Below the pieces are notes generated by a model. That model had not been told where the DNA came from. It saw only the letters and a program-made list of their open reading frames with translations, and searched no databases. Both the position numbers and the translations under genes were made by a program. Source: DATMBF01 sp035559595 (GTDB lineage Bacteria > Bacteroidota > Ignavibacteria > UBA10030). Taken from it: a DNA stretch of 64,000 bases. Below, piece by piece: positions 1 through 10,180 of this stretch (its first letter is position 1; every line of letters begins with the position of its first letter). The DNA is taken from positions 24,600-88,599 of the forward strand of contig DATMBF010000006.1 of assembly GCA_035559595.1 (NCBI GenBank). Reading direction: 5' to 3'.

Positions 1-965
1 TTCAATATTTCCTGCACAATTTGTTCGGAGGTAATCTCCTCAGCTTCGGCCTCGTAGGTTACGGCAATGCGATGGCGGAGAACATCCGGGCAGACTGCGC
101 GGACGTCTTCCGGTATCACGTATCCCCTTCGTTTGATGAAGGCGTGGGCTTTGGAGGCAAGGGCGAGATTGATTGAGGCGCGGGGCGAGGCGCCATAGCC
201 AATCAGCGGCGTAAGCTTATCGAGTTTGAATTCTTTTGGTTGGCGCGTCGCAAAGACGATGTCGAGAATGTAGCGCTCGATCTTTTCGTCCATATAGACA
301 TGGCGCACGGCATCGCGCGCGGCAAGGATGGCTTTGGGGGAAACCACAGGCTTGACCTCTTTTGGTGTGCCATTCACATTCTGTCGCATGATCGCCAACT
401 CTTCATCGCGTTGAGGATACCCGATCTTTACTTTGAGCATGAAACGGTCAACCTGTGCCTCGGGCAGCGGATACGTTCCCTCCTGTTCAATCGGATTTTG
501 TGTTGCCAGAACGAGGAACGGCTCATCGAGCTTGTAGGTCTCCTCGCCGATCGTTACCTGTCGCTCTTGCATTGCTTCGAGCAGTGCGCTTTGGACTTTT
601 GCCGGCGCCCGGTTGATTTCGTCGGCAAGGATGAAATTTGCAAAGATGGGTCCTTTCCGAGTAAAGAACTTCCCATCTTTTTGATTATAGATCATCGTGC
701 CGATAAGGTCGGCGGGAAGAAGATCAGGAGTAAATTGGATACGCTGAAACTTTGCTTGAATCGCCTGGGCAAGGGTTTTGATAGTCAGAGTCTTCGCCAG
801 ACCCGGAACACCTTCGAGCAAGATGTGTCCGTTGCAGAGCAACCCGATAAGCAACCGGTCGATCATCTGCTTCTGTCCGACGATGACTGTCGCAATTTCC
901 GACTGAAGCGTATCGACAAAAGCGCTTTCGCGCTGAATCATTTCATTGATGGTTTTGATATCCAC
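1..965 (-). CDS. MoxR-family AAA+ ATPase (3' end cut by window)
   Basis: AAA+ ATPase of the MoxR family. These act as chaperone-like ATPases, usually next to DUF58 and VWA-domain proteins that would lie beyond the window start. Seen: Walker A LLEGVPGLAKT at about residues 49-59 and the Walker B region ILADEINRAPAKVQ near residue 113, both diagnostic of MoxR. The start is a GTG at 965 with AAGGAG about 8 nt upstream. The frame is still open at base 1 in a typical C-terminal stretch (RIAVTYEAEAE), so only a few residues seem to be missing. The specific client is unknown. Confidence 0.9.
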   Translation of the reverse strand, partial: MDIKTINEMIQRESAFVDTLQSEIATVIVGQKQMIDRLLIGLLCNGHILLEGVPGLAKTLTIKTLAQAIQAKFQRIQFTPDLLPADLIGTMIYNQKDGKFFTRKGPIFANFILADEINRAPAKVQSALLEAMQERQVTIGEETYKLDEPFLVLATQNPIEQEGTYPLPEAQVDRFMLKVKIGYPQRDEELAIMRQNVNGTPKEVKPVVSPKAILAARDAVRHVYMDEKIERYILDIVFATRQPKEFKLDKLTPLIGYGASPRASINLALASKAHAFIKRRGYVIPEDVRAVCPDVLRHRIAVTYEAEAEEITSEQIVQEIL

Positions 966-1180
966 AGGGTTCTCCTTAGGTAATTCGGGAATAAGCAACT
1001 CGTTGGACGCATGGGCGAATCGTTCAGTTCCCTTCGCGAGAAAACAAATCGAGCCACCCGAATGAGCGGCCCGGAAGAGAATGGTTGAATTGTGGAATTG
1101 GGGGAATACAGAAAAACACAGGACAAGGGGAAATCGAAACAATCCCACAATTTCCCGATTCCCTATTCACGCGTTTGTTG

Positions 1181-1252
<72 letters not shown>

Positions 1253-1305
1253 AATTCACCGGCGCAGGAATATACCCAAAATCTCGAGGACGTTCAAGCA
1301 CCGGA

Positions 1306-4128
1306 TCAAAACTGCGACTTCAAAACCCACTGCGTCCCACAGATGACCTGGTACGGGCAACGCGGACAGTGTTCCTTGGGATCACTTGTCGGTTTGAACG
1401 GCACATCACGGCTTGCGATTTCCTCGACGATTTGCAAAATCATCTTCTCAAGAAGCCGATAGAGGTCGGGATGCTCAAGTTTCTCGCCAAGTCCAACCTC
1501 AATTTCCTCATCCAGGATGTTTCTTCCTAGTAAGAGGTAACGCGAAATCACCTTTGCAGGATCAACCCCGCTTGCCGATGAATAGAGAAGCACATACATG
1601 GGTAATTGAACCGACTGCACCGAATCAGTCCATGTCGAAGGATCATCCGACCGGAATTTCTTGGTTTTAATTCGATACGGCTCGTCATCATGGCGGATCT
1701 TGTAATCGAGAATGACGATTTTACCATTCCGTTGTTCGATGCGGTCGATCCTCCCGTGGAAATTCCACCCCTCCTTCACGACAGAGACCTCTTGCTCCAC
1801 CCCCTCCAACACGATCTCCGATTCCATCACGCGCTTTGCTTCAAACACGTGGAAGAACTCCTTCAGCTTCTTCTTCATCTGTTCTTTAACGAGGTAGGCC
1901 GTCCCCACGTGCTCCTTGCCGAACGACTCCACGCAGACATTCTCAACAATCTTCCCCAATCGATCGTCATCAAAATCTGCCGGAATGAATTTCTTCCCCA
2001 CGAGGGGTCGATAGTATTCATTGAGAACACGATGAACCATCTGACCAATACTCTGCTGCTCGATGTCATCACTGACCTCTTCGCGTTCCCGAAGTTCGAG
2101 TCCGTATCGGTAGTAGAATTGCAGTTGACAGCGGAGATACGTGTCCAATGCCGTTGCGGTGAAGGCGAAATCCTTCAGTCGTTGGATAAGCTCATCGGAT
2201 TTTGAAACCGGCTTCGGCATGGCATTGGCGAGCGTCATGGAATAGCGCACCACCTGTGGCTCCGTTCCCGCCCAGCGGGGCTCGCTTTGCTCCTCCTTCC
2301 ACTGAAGCTTCTGGAGAAAACGGCTCTTCTCTTTCTTTCCGTCTTCCGCATAGAAAAAGACAACCTCTTTCGCACCGTTAATCAGGAGATGGAAGTAATA
2401 CTCAATGAGTCTCTCCCGCTCGCGGTATGTCTCCAGTCCAAGTTTCTCCCGAACTCCCTGCGGCAGCATCATCTCCGCTCCACGTTGACCCGGAAGGACA
2501 TCATCGGTTGCATCGAGAATGAATACGCGATCAAACTGAAGATTCCTGGTCTCGAGAAGTCCCAACACCTGCAGGCCTTGCAGTGGCGTTCCCGGGAATG
2601 GAACCTCCTCTGCTCCAATGTAACTCCGCAACAGAGCGGTAAATCCCGAGGCATCATCGAACTTGTGTTCCGCAATGAACGAGTTGGCGAGAGAGCGAAA
2701 GGTTTCGATGAGACGCTCGGCATAAGGACGAAAGAGGGGATGTCTCCGCGCCGTGGTGTGATCATGGAGAAACCGAACAAGCTCGATACCGCATTGTGCG
2801 AACTCGCGAACAGAACGGCAGCGCAGAAAAGCTCTGATCGTTCGATCATGAATGAAGCGCAGATGGTCTTTCAAGCCGATTTCGTCTGGAGGTGCGTCGA
2901 TGGCAGCAAGGCTTCGCGCTGCCCTTGCAAAGAGCGGTGATTCCCCCTCAAGTTCTTCCAGAGTGAATGAAGATTGCATTTGTCCGGTTGCCAGATACTC
3001 TTCGATCGTGTGGAACAAGACGCGCGTAACATCTGCCCGTTGACCGAACAGGATATTCTTGGTGTAGGGATGCAGCGCGAATTTCATGTAAGAACGTGCA
3101 GAGAGTCGCCCGTTCAATTGCAGCGAGAGTACTTCGAGGAGATTCTGGAAGAATGCATACAGCGGCGTGCGCGAAAGTGGATAACCGAGGGAAATGTTAT
3201 AATTCTCCTCAGGGATGAGCGGCAGAGTCTGATGCAACACCGGAAAGAGAGCTTCAGGAGCAGGCAAGACAATTGCTGTTCGTTCATCCAGAGGTGTGGA
3301 TTGATCGACAAGACCTTTGAGCTGAGCGGTGAGGGCAAGCACCTGCCCGTGTGTGTCCGATGCCTTGATGAAGCGATATGCTGTTTTTCGGGTTTGGGCA
3401 GCTGGAGGCGGTGTGATGCCAAGGAATTCCATCTGCCTTGCAAGTCCGGGGCCCTGCTGAAACAAGAACACGACAGTATCACGATGAGAAAGCGCTTTGA
3501 AGATGCGTTGATCCGCCGGCGTCAGAGCGTAGAAGCCAGCCAGAATGATCTGTTCGATTGAATCGAGTTGCAGGTGATCGATCTCGTTTGCTACAGAGAG
3601 GATTCTGGTTGCCCTTGTCGAAAATCCTTTGGCGGCAACCTTTGCATAGAATTGTTCGAAATACAATGCAAGGGCGTTCAACCGGTTGTAGGTAATGTGG
3701 CCGACAGACTCCAGTAATTGACGTTTCGTAACCCCAGCGAGAGCGAGTTCCTCAAGTTCACTGAAGAGCTTCAAACCAAGCGGAATGAAACGTTCGAGAC
3801 TCGTGAAATGCTCGCCGCCGAGCCTCTTGCGAACAGATTGATGGATATCATAGAGCAATCCGACAGCATCAATCGGCTGAAGAAGAGGGGTGCTTTTTCG
3901 AAGCATCTCTTCAACGATGAAATCGATCAGCGCTTCGTAAGAGAGAATTTTCGGCGGAATCAAGCCGGAGCGAGCTGTTTCACTCAGGGCTTTTCGAAGA
4001 AAGAACGCTGGTCTCTTGCCGGGGAAGACAACAAGAGAGCGACGGAGATCAAAAGTTCTTTTGGGGAGATGGGAAACAACTTCGTCGATAACACTCCGCC
4101 CCGGTTCGATAACGATCGTTCTACTCAT
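1306..4128 (-). CDS. addB: AddB-like helicase/nuclease subunit, PD-(D/E)XK with Fe-S cysteines
   Basis: Second subunit of an AddAB-type helicase-nuclease that resects double-strand breaks for RecA. Seen in the 940 residues: an inactive-helicase-like N-terminal half starting IVIEPGRSVIDEV, and a C-terminal RecB-family nuclease domain with GRIDRIEQ...IVILDYK near residues 795-810. A cysteine near residue 666 (LRCQLQFYY) and C-P-R-C-P-Y-Q-V-I-C near 925 fit the AddB 4Fe-4S staple. The ATG overlaps the addA stop as ATGA (4125-4128), so the two are translationally coupled. Bacteroidota AddB proteins are divergent, so the symbol rests on architecture and pairing. Confidence 0.85.
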   Translation of the reverse strand: MSRTIVIEPGRSVIDEVVSHLPKRTFDLRRSLVVFPGKRPAFFLRKALSETARSGLIPPKILSYEALIDFIVEEMLRKSTPLLQPIDAVGLLYDIHQSVRKRLGGEHFTSLERFIPLGLKLFSELEELALAGVTKRQLLESVGHITYNRLNALALYFEQFYAKVAAKGFSTRATRILSVANEIDHLQLDSIEQIILAGFYALTPADQRIFKALSHRDTVVFLFQQGPGLARQMEFLGITPPPAAQTRKTAYRFIKASDTHGQVLALTAQLKGLVDQSTPLDERTAIVLPAPEALFPVLHQTLPLIPEENYNISLGYPLSRTPLYAFFQNLLEVLSLQLNGRLSARSYMKFALHPYTKNILFGQRADVTRVLFHTIEEYLATGQMQSSFTLEELEGESPLFARAARSLAAIDAPPDEIGLKDHLRFIHDRTIRAFLRCRSVREFAQCGIELVRFLHDHTTARRHPLFRPYAERLIETFRSLANSFIAEHKFDDASGFTALLRSYIGAEEVPFPGTPLQGLQVLGLLETRNLQFDRVFILDATDDVLPGQRGAEMMLPQGVREKLGLETYRERERLIEYYFHLLINGAKEVVFFYAEDGKKEKSRFLQKLQWKEEQSEPRWAGTEPQVVRYSMTLANAMPKPVSKSDELIQRLKDFAFTATALDTYLRCQLQFYYRYGLELREREEVSDDIEQQSIGQMVHRVLNEYYRPLVGKKFIPADFDDDRLGKIVENVCVESFGKEHVGTAYLVKEQMKKKLKEFFHVFEAKRVMESEIVLEGVEQEVSVVKEGWNFHGRIDRIEQRNGKIVILDYKIRHDDEPYRIKTKKFRSDDPSTWTDSVQSVQLPMYVLLYSSASGVDPAKVISRYLLLGRNILDEEIEVGLGEKLEHPDLYRLLEKMILQIVEEIASRDVPFKPTSDPKEHCPRCPYQVICGTQWVLKSQF

Positions 4129-7100
4129 TTCACTTCCTTGAGAACCTTTCGATCGACATAGGCAAGGATTCCGTGAATTTTCCGCCCCGGATACACTTCC
4201 TGAAGAACATCCATATATTCTTTCACTTGGCTGACGTGCTCATCGTTTTCATCTCCCGTCTTATAATCGATAACGGTCACGACCTCCTTATCCACCACGA
4301 CTCGATCCATTCTCAACCATCGTCCCGACTTACTCACGAAATCCTGTTCATTGAGAAGCTGACGCTCCGTTATTTTCTTGAAGTACTCTTTTATGCCCGA
4401 TTCTTCGAAAAATGCTGTTAGTGTCTTGCTGATGCCATCTGCATCGATACCATCTCTGCTCGACTTCCTTTGGGCTTCCAAGCCATCTCGAATCGCTACG
4501 GCCGGATCTCCGTCGATGAATGCTATTCGCGATAACACCTCGTGGATGATCTCACCCCTCCGCAGTTCCTCCACAGCAAGTCGTTCTGATGTTTCCACAC
4601 GGTGAATCTTGATGATCGGCGTATGGTAGATTTGCGCCTGCGGTTCTTCTTGAGGTTCTTCCCTTTTCACAAGAGGTTTCACCGAGGGCTTATACTTCTC
4701 GGCCGGCAGGAAGGATGATGGTTCAGGTTTCTTGTCGTAGGTGACACTCACAACATACATTTCCTCTTCCGCCCGGGTAAGTGCGACGTACAGTCGATTC
4801 AACTCATCCACGGTTGAACGAAGATTTTTTTCCCGATATAGCTCGGCAAGTTCCTCGGAATCCTCGGCCAGCTTTTTGGTCACCCGAACCAGTCTCACTC
4901 CATCCTCCATCTCTTCCATGAAATACCGGTCGTACCGACCGGGGACATCATACAGCAGCACAATCACAACGGGAAACCCGAGTCCCTTGGACTTGTGTAC
5001 GGTCATCACCTTGATCGCATCCACATCTGATGGAACGACGATATTCCAATCCGCATCCTCCGATTGTTCTTCAGAGAAGAGGATGAATTCTTTGAGCGTG
5101 TTCTCTCCTCGCTCCTCAAAATTCTTTACCACTTCGAGCAGCTTCATCATCGCCGCCTCCTCGCCCGGCACGAGCTCGAAGACACGGAATTGCTTCATGA
5201 TGTCGGAAGCCAGATCATACAGAGGCACATAACCGACGACGTTGAAGAACTCGTCAAAGTATTTCCTCCAGAGCGGCTCAAACTCCGACCTCCATTGAGT
5301 GTAGAGCGGCCGGTTTCTGTTTTCCCTCGAAGAAAGAATAAAGCCGCGGAGATCGTCACGCGAAACGTTCTCACCATCAGCCCGCAACAATTTCTCAAAC
5401 AGATCCCCAAGGAGGAATGTCACAAAGGATAGCGTATCCACCGGTGAGTCGAGAAATCTGAGCAGGGCAAGCAGCTCGCGGACGATTTTCCGGGTGCGGA
5501 TGTCGAGCGTGCTGTAGGGAATAAATTCGTATCCTGCTTCATTCAGCCACCCGCTGACCCGAATGACATCGTCGTTCTGCGGGGTAAGAATAGCAAGATC
5601 TCGCTTTCGATATCCTCGCGTGAGACAATCGTGCACGGCAGAGAGAATGAGAGACTTCTCTGGCCGCTCATCGGTATCCCCCTCAATCACGTTGACCTCA
5701 ACGTAACCTCTTCCCCTCTTCTCTTTGTGCGTTTCCTGCTGATAGTCAGCGAGCCCGCTGATCCGCTCGGCCCCATTCACGACCCGTTGCGGCACAATAG
5801 TGTGAAAGACTTCCTTCCCGAATTCAACAATCCTTTCGGAGCTGCGGTAATTCGTCTCGAGCCTCCGGATCAAAGGGTTCTGTACAGATGGGAACATCGG
5901 CTCCTCGAGTAGCCGCTTCATGATCCTCCAATCGGCTCCACGGAAAGTGTAGATCGATTGCTTCATGTCGCCGACCACGAAGAGACTCCCACCCATGCTC
6001 AGAGAGTTCTCAATGAGGGGCTCGAGGGTTTTCCATTGGATCGGTGCGGTGTCCTGGAATTCGTCAATGAGAAAGTGGGCAATTCGCTCGCCGAGGTTGA
6101 GGTAGATTTCGGGAACGGTTCCTTCACGAATGAAATGAGCGAGCTTCTTCGTGAGATCACCGAGATCGACTTGTCCTCGCTGTCGCTTGATTCGCTCAAG
6201 TGTTTCTTCCAGCATCCGATGAGCGTAGATGTAGGGGTGGAAGTAATTGTATGACGAGAGCAGCACGAGTCGGGAACGGTGGGCTTGAACCTCTTTCCGG
6301 ATAGACTCCGTTTGAGTCAGGAATCTCTCGTACGCACCCGGTAGGGCACCGGTTTTTTTGATTGGGGGATCGGGGACCTTGTAGTGGATCAATGTGTCGA
6401 TGCGCCGCTCATCCATTCGTTCGACAAAATCACGAAAGCGGTCTGTCGCAGGCAACCGGGCACTCGCAATGAGGTCGTTGATCTGCTTGATCTTTGTCAC
6501 CATGGCCACCCCGTGCTGCCGTATTTCGGCGCGCAGATCGTCTTCCTTCAGCGGCAGGGCGGTTCGGACAATTCTCTGATACAGCTCTTTCACGCGCCAG
6601 GCCAGATCGGCATAAGGATTCCACGGAAACTTCCCTTTGCTCTCCTTACTTTCAACCAGGATTTCAACCAATTCGGCCAGGACTTTGGCAGAGTCGGAAC
6701 CCCGGGCAACGGTCCGAGCAAATGTATCGAACGCCTCATCAAGCAGCTCATCGCTTCCGAGGACTATCTCAAAATCAGGCGGGAACCCGAATTCTACCGA
6801 CGATGACTTGAAGACGCGGGTGAGAAAACTATCGATCGTTTGAACCTGGAAGTCCGAGTAATTGTCAAGGATATGCTCTACTAGTGCGGCGGCTTTCTCC
6901 CGAAGCTCGTTCTCACGTATGTTCACAAGCTTGCCAATCTCCCGGACAACCTCGCCACGACCAAGGGCGATGTTGCGAAGCAACGCAAGCACACGATGTT
7001 TCATCTCGAGAGCTGCGTTGTTCGTAAAGGTTATCGCAAGGATATTCCGAAGCTTATTGTTAGGGATGCGGGGTGAGAGGAGGAATTGCAGAAATCGGTA

Positions 7101-7196
7101 TGTTAACGCCGTGGTCTTGCCGGATCCGGCTGAGGCAATAACGATCGTCTCATCCGGAAACTGAAGTTTGGAGTCATTGGGGAGGACTGAAGCCAT
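4125..7196 (-). CDS. addA: AddA-like UvrD/RecB-family helicase-nuclease
   Basis: ATP-dependent 3'-5' helicase with a C-terminal nuclease, partner of AddB in break repair. Seen: Walker A ASAGSGKTTALT at residues 21-32, motif II FLIDEFQDT, motif III VVGDMKQSIYTFRGAD, motif V VMTVHKSKGLGFP, motif VI YVALTRAEEEMYV, and a C-terminal nuclease motif with DRVVVDKE...VIDYKTGD. I use the ATG at 7196 (1023 residues). The frame is open upstream, but that part reads as a hydrophobic non-homologous stretch and the helicase fold begins right after MASVLPND. No clear Shine-Dalgarno is seen. Both AddA and AddB keep nuclease residues, unlike RecBCD. Confidence 0.9.
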   Translation of the reverse strand: MASVLPNDSKLQFPDETIVIASAGSGKTTALTYRFLQFLLSPRIPNNKLRNILAITFTNNAALEMKHRVLALLRNIALGRGEVVREIGKLVNIRENELREKAAALVEHILDNYSDFQVQTIDSFLTRVFKSSSVEFGFPPDFEIVLGSDELLDEAFDTFARTVARGSDSAKVLAELVEILVESKESKGKFPWNPYADLAWRVKELYQRIVRTALPLKEDDLRAEIRQHGVAMVTKIKQINDLIASARLPATDRFRDFVERMDERRIDTLIHYKVPDPPIKKTGALPGAYERFLTQTESIRKEVQAHRSRLVLLSSYNYFHPYIYAHRMLEETLERIKRQRGQVDLGDLTKKLAHFIREGTVPEIYLNLGERIAHFLIDEFQDTAPIQWKTLEPLIENSLSMGGSLFVVGDMKQSIYTFRGADWRIMKRLLEEPMFPSVQNPLIRRLETNYRSSERIVEFGKEVFHTIVPQRVVNGAERISGLADYQQETHKEKRGRGYVEVNVIEGDTDERPEKSLILSAVHDCLTRGYRKRDLAILTPQNDDVIRVSGWLNEAGYEFIPYSTLDIRTRKIVRELLALLRFLDSPVDTLSFVTFLLGDLFEKLLRADGENVSRDDLRGFILSSRENRNRPLYTQWRSEFEPLWRKYFDEFFNVVGYVPLYDLASDIMKQFRVFELVPGEEAAMMKLLEVVKNFEERGENTLKEFILFSEEQSEDADWNIVVPSDVDAIKVMTVHKSKGLGFPVVIVLLYDVPGRYDRYFMEEMEDGVRLVRVTKKLAEDSEELAELYREKNLRSTVDELNRLYVALTRAEEEMYVVSVTYDKKPEPSSFLPAEKYKPSVKPLVKREEPQEEPQAQIYHTPIIKIHRVETSERLAVEELRRGEIIHEVLSRIAFIDGDPAVAIRDGLEAQRKSSRDGIDADGISKTLTAFFEESGIKEYFKKITERQLLNEQDFVSKSGRWLRMDRVVVDKEVVTVIDYKTGDENDEHVSQVKEYMDVLQEVYPGRKIHGILAYVDRKVLKEVK

Positions 7197-7301
7197 GAAT
7201 GGTGCTGCAATGTAGAGAAAAAAAAGGAGAGAGTGAAGAACGATCAGTCTCGAACAAGAACACTGAGATGCAGAGGTCTCGAGATTGGATGAAAACAAGA
7301 A

Positions 7302-7326
7302 CTCCCGAACGATGAAGGTTCGGGAG
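7302..7326 (-). terminator. Hairpin terminator after the TPR gene
   Basis: Perfect 9-bp inverted repeat CTCCCGAAC / GTTCGGGAG with a 7-nt loop, followed on the minus strand by the T-rich run TTCTTGTTTT. It lies 40 nt downstream of the gene ending at 7367 and upstream of addA. Confidence 0.65.
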
Positions 7327-7366
7327 CCTTACCACGTGCGATCAGTGGATGGTTATGAGGGGCAGC

Positions 7367-7951
7367 TCATTCTCCCATCCCCCTCTCGCAGATTTCCTGA
7401 AGCAATTCAAGTTCGATCGATTCGACTTCCTCCGCCGCAATGCCGTAGCGACGTCGCAGATCGCTGAGATTGGCTTCGCTATCCGGCGTGATGACAGGAG
7501 ACGACCAAAATTGCTTGAACGCATTCAAATAGCACTCGCGCTTGACAGTTGCCTCCAGCAAGAAGTGCTGCTCCGCAGTGATTCCAAGTCCGGAGCGCAG
7601 GACCTTCAGCATCCCCTCCTCATCGGCCGTGGCAGCTCCATCAGCCCAAATTTGTCTGAGGACATTGAGGTAGACAGATTGCGCTCGGTCGCGCGTGAGC
7701 TCGATGGGTCGTGGTTTTTGATGCTGGTTGGGACTCCTTGCCCCCGGGATTCTCTGTTCCCCTTTTTGAAGCAAAATCGTAATCCGTTCCCGATAGGCGT
7801 GGGCGTAGATGTTTCGAGGGTCGATCTCCAGAGCCCGCTCGGTTTCCTGCATCGCCAGATGGAGATCGCCCTTCTTTACCAGTTTGTCGACGCGACGAAG
7901 GATTTCGCTTACTCGAAGTTTAATGTCGTCTTGAACGAGAACCACAGACAC
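7367..7951 (-). CDS. TPR-containing protein of unknown function
   Basis: 194-residue cytoplasmic protein. One tetratricopeptide-like helical pair is visible at about residues 20-60 (KKGDLHLAMQETERALEIDPRNIYAHAYRERI). A basic linker (IPGARSPNQHQKPRP) follows, then two similar helical segments (YLNVLRQIWADGAATADEEGML and YLNAFKQFWSSPVITPDSEANL) that look like an internal repeat. No signal peptide. The start is a GTG at 7951 with GGGAG 7 nt upstream. A terminator-like hairpin follows. A scaffold or regulatory role is possible, but no function can be assigned. Confidence 0.7.
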   Translation of the reverse strand: MSVVLVQDDIKLRVSEILRRVDKLVKKGDLHLAMQETERALEIDPRNIYAHAYRERITILLQKGEQRIPGARSPNQHQKPRPIELTRDRAQSVYLNVLRQIWADGAATADEEGMLKVLRSGLGITAEQHFLLEATVKRECYLNAFKQFWSSPVITPDSEANLSDLRRRYGIAAEEVESIELELLQEICERGMGE

Positions 7952-8114
7952 TTGTCTTCTCCCGGTTTGCTTCTCTTTTCAGAGCAACCAAAATGCCACA
8001 AACGTGTCTGTAGACTACACGGGAAGTGTACTTGGCCTGATCAGGGGTTGGAGGTAAATTGTAGAAATTGCAGAGGGTGTTCCTAACTCCCACAATCCTT
8101 CGGAAAGTCTTCGG

Positions 8115-9641
8115 CTATTGAGACCAATTCTCAACAATCCATTCTGCGCTCTTCTCCGCGATGGAGAGAATCGTAACCTGCGGATTGACGCCGAGGGATG
8201 TCGGCATGACACTCCCGTCGATGATAAAGAGTCCCTTCATGTCATGAGACTGACCATGCTCATCCACAACTGAGCGCCGAGGGTCACTCCCCATGCGGCA
8301 TGTGCCGAGTGGATGGGCGCTGAAGAGTGAAATTTCGTTTCTTCCCCACGAAGCTTTGGCGAGCCTCTTAGGAATATCGTCCACGGACTCAAATTCCGTC
8401 GGCTCGGTGTGGAGTGTCATCACTTTCTTCGCCCCCGCTGCAAAGTGAATACGCGAGGTGGTGTCGAGGCTGTGTTTGAGGTAGGCGAGATCTTTCTCAC
8501 GAAGTGTGTAGGAGATGGATGGACGTCCGTGATCATTCACGGTCACCGTTCCGTTCGAATCGATTTCCTTTACGAGAATGATCGAAGCGCCGATATGCCG
8601 GTACTGCTCCATAAACGCACGGTGTGACCTTCCGAAGCCGGGAACTGCAATTCCCGCAAGCGCGGGATAAACCGGCACGGCTTCAATCCAATATCCCCCG
8701 CCGTCCCCATTCTTGTTCAGAAATTCATTGCACATCACCGATTGAGGGATTCCGCCCGCTCCGTAGATTACCCGGTCGTAAACGCCGAAGACAGCAGTGG
8801 TGACGTGGAGAGTGAGATTCCTTCCCACTTCACCACTTGAGTTGGCAAGGTTGGATTTCAGAAGAAGAACCGGCGAGTGAATTGCTCCTGCTGAAACAAT
8901 CACAACAGGTGCTTCAATGCTGAACTTCGCCTTCGGACGATTGGTCTCGCGATCAAGCACATCGCCGTGAACCCGCTTCGACCTCCCGCCGGCTTCAATC
9001 CGCTCCGCACGAAAGTTCGACAACACCGTAGCGCCCGCCTTGACAGCATCGGGAATATAGGTGCGGTCGACCGACAACTTAGCATCAAACGGACAACCGA
9101 GTCCGCACGCACCAGCGTTGATGCAATCTTTGGTGTTTCTCCCTGTAGCTATCGCCCGATAGCCGAGAGCCCGGGCGCCGTCAAGAATAATACGATTGTT
9201 CGGATTGTGATTCTCTTCTGGCTCGGGATGGATGTTGAGATACCGCTCAACACGGTCGAAGTACGGCTCCATCGCTTTCGGCGATAGCCCTGAAAGGCCA
9301 AACGACTTCGCCCACGCGTTGAGGACAAATTCCGGTGTACGCAGCGAGGTGGTCCAGTTCACTGTACTGCTTCCGCCGACACAGCGACCTTGCAGGATGG
9401 TGACCGACAGATCATCGGTAGATTGACCACCTCGCCGACGATACAGATTCCGATATGCGTTCTCCTCCACCCCATCGAAATCCTTCGCTGTGTAATGGCC
9501 TCCTTCCTCAAGCAGGATCACACGCTTGCCGGTCTCGGCAAGGATTTTGGCTGCAGCTCCCCCACCACAACCGGAGCCGATGATACAGACATCCGCCGAC
9601 TCGCGCAGATCCGAGGTGATTCCGGACGAGTCGAGAATCAT
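8115..9641 (-). CDS. GMC-family FAD-dependent oxidoreductase (large subunit)
   Basis: Glucose-methanol-choline family flavoprotein oxidising an alcohol or sugar. Seen: the N-terminal FAD-binding CIIGSGCGGGAAAKI, the ribityl region GRCVGGSSTVNW, and the C-terminal SAHPLGTCRMGSDP with the candidate catalytic His and GVNPQVTI with the second catalytic-pair residue. I choose the ATG at 9641 (508 residues) because it overlaps the stop of the upstream gene as ATGA (9638-9641). It lacks its own export signal. Its neighbour has a Tat signal, so, as in gluconate dehydrogenases, the pair is probably exported together. The cytochrome subunit of that enzyme class is not seen nearby. Confidence 0.88.
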   Translation of the reverse strand: MILDSSGITSDLRESADVCIIGSGCGGGAAAKILAETGKRVILLEEGGHYTAKDFDGVEENAYRNLYRRRGGQSTDDLSVTILQGRCVGGSSTVNWTTSLRTPEFVLNAWAKSFGLSGLSPKAMEPYFDRVERYLNIHPEPEENHNPNNRIILDGARALGYRAIATGRNTKDCINAGACGLGCPFDAKLSVDRTYIPDAVKAGATVLSNFRAERIEAGGRSKRVHGDVLDRETNRPKAKFSIEAPVVIVSAGAIHSPVLLLKSNLANSSGEVGRNLTLHVTTAVFGVYDRVIYGAGGIPQSVMCNEFLNKNGDGGGYWIEAVPVYPALAGIAVPGFGRSHRAFMEQYRHIGASIILVKEIDSNGTVTVNDHGRPSISYTLREKDLAYLKHSLDTTSRIHFAAGAKKVMTLHTEPTEFESVDDIPKRLAKASWGRNEISLFSAHPLGTCRMGSDPRRSVVDEHGQSHDMKGLFIIDGSVMPTSLGVNPQVTILSIAEKSAEWIVENWSQ

Positions 9642-10180
9642 CGCCGATCCTCCGGAAGGAACATCCCCTCGAATCCAATTTCTCTCCAACTCTTCTCATC
9701 AGTGTAATACATGCTTATGCACAGCCGTTTGAGAGCTTGAAATCCCGTCCGCCGAAAAGCAACGTTGCTCGTCATCCAGTCCTCGAGATAGGAATCCTGG
9801 TTTTCGGGACTCATGCCGACGAAGCTCGAGAACCGAAAATCAAACAGGAAAGCAAAAAACGGGGCATTGAATACCCAGAGGAGATCGTGGATTTGCTCGC
9901 GAATCTCTTCATCCTCTTCGGCAAGAAACCGATCGGCACGCTCGACCACATTCACATCCAGCGGCGATTTGCCGATGAGGCGCTCGGCAACAGCTTGTAT
10001 GACCTGAGCTTCGTCATCCGAGAAAAACAGATACGGCGATCCGTCGGAACGCACCACTGTTCGTGAGATGGGTGCAAAACGTGAAAGGCCAAGGAACACC
10101 GCGCCAAGGAAAGTCTCCTTGAGGAATTTCCGGCGCGAGGGTACCGATTTATCCTTGACTGAAGAGATTGCCTGGTTCAT
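9638..10180 (-). CDS. Gluconate 2-dehydrogenase subunit 3-like, Tat-exported
   Basis: Small subunit of a GMC dehydrogenase complex. Seen: a textbook twin-arginine signal SRRKFLKETFLG followed by a hydrophobic stretch, then a helical domain of about 150 residues with FFSDDEAQVIQAVAERLIG, typical of the gluconate 2-dehydrogenase subunit 3 family. The ATG at 10180 is used; a TTG at 10192 in the same frame would add four residues. It overlaps the end of the DUF72 gene upstream by about 30 nt and the GMC gene downstream by 4 nt, so the three are one operon. It probably carries the folded flavoprotein to the periplasm. Confidence 0.85.
   Translation of the reverse strand: MNQAISSVKDKSVPSRRKFLKETFLGAVFLGLSRFAPISRTVVRSDGSPYLFFSDDEAQVIQAVAERLIGKSPLDVNVVERADRFLAEEDEEIREQIHDLLWVFNAPFFAFLFDFRFSSFVGMSPENQDSYLEDWMTSNVAFRRTGFQALKRLCISMYYTDEKSWREIGFEGMFLPEDRR

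Noticed and set aside
240..983. 247-residue plus-strand open frame
   Set aside because: It is antisense to the MoxR gene; the minus strand carries clear Walker motifs and the plus frame has no recognisable domain.
1606..2205. 199-residue plus-strand open frame inside addB
   Set aside because: Antisense shadow of the AddB nuclease domain; no ribosome site or family.
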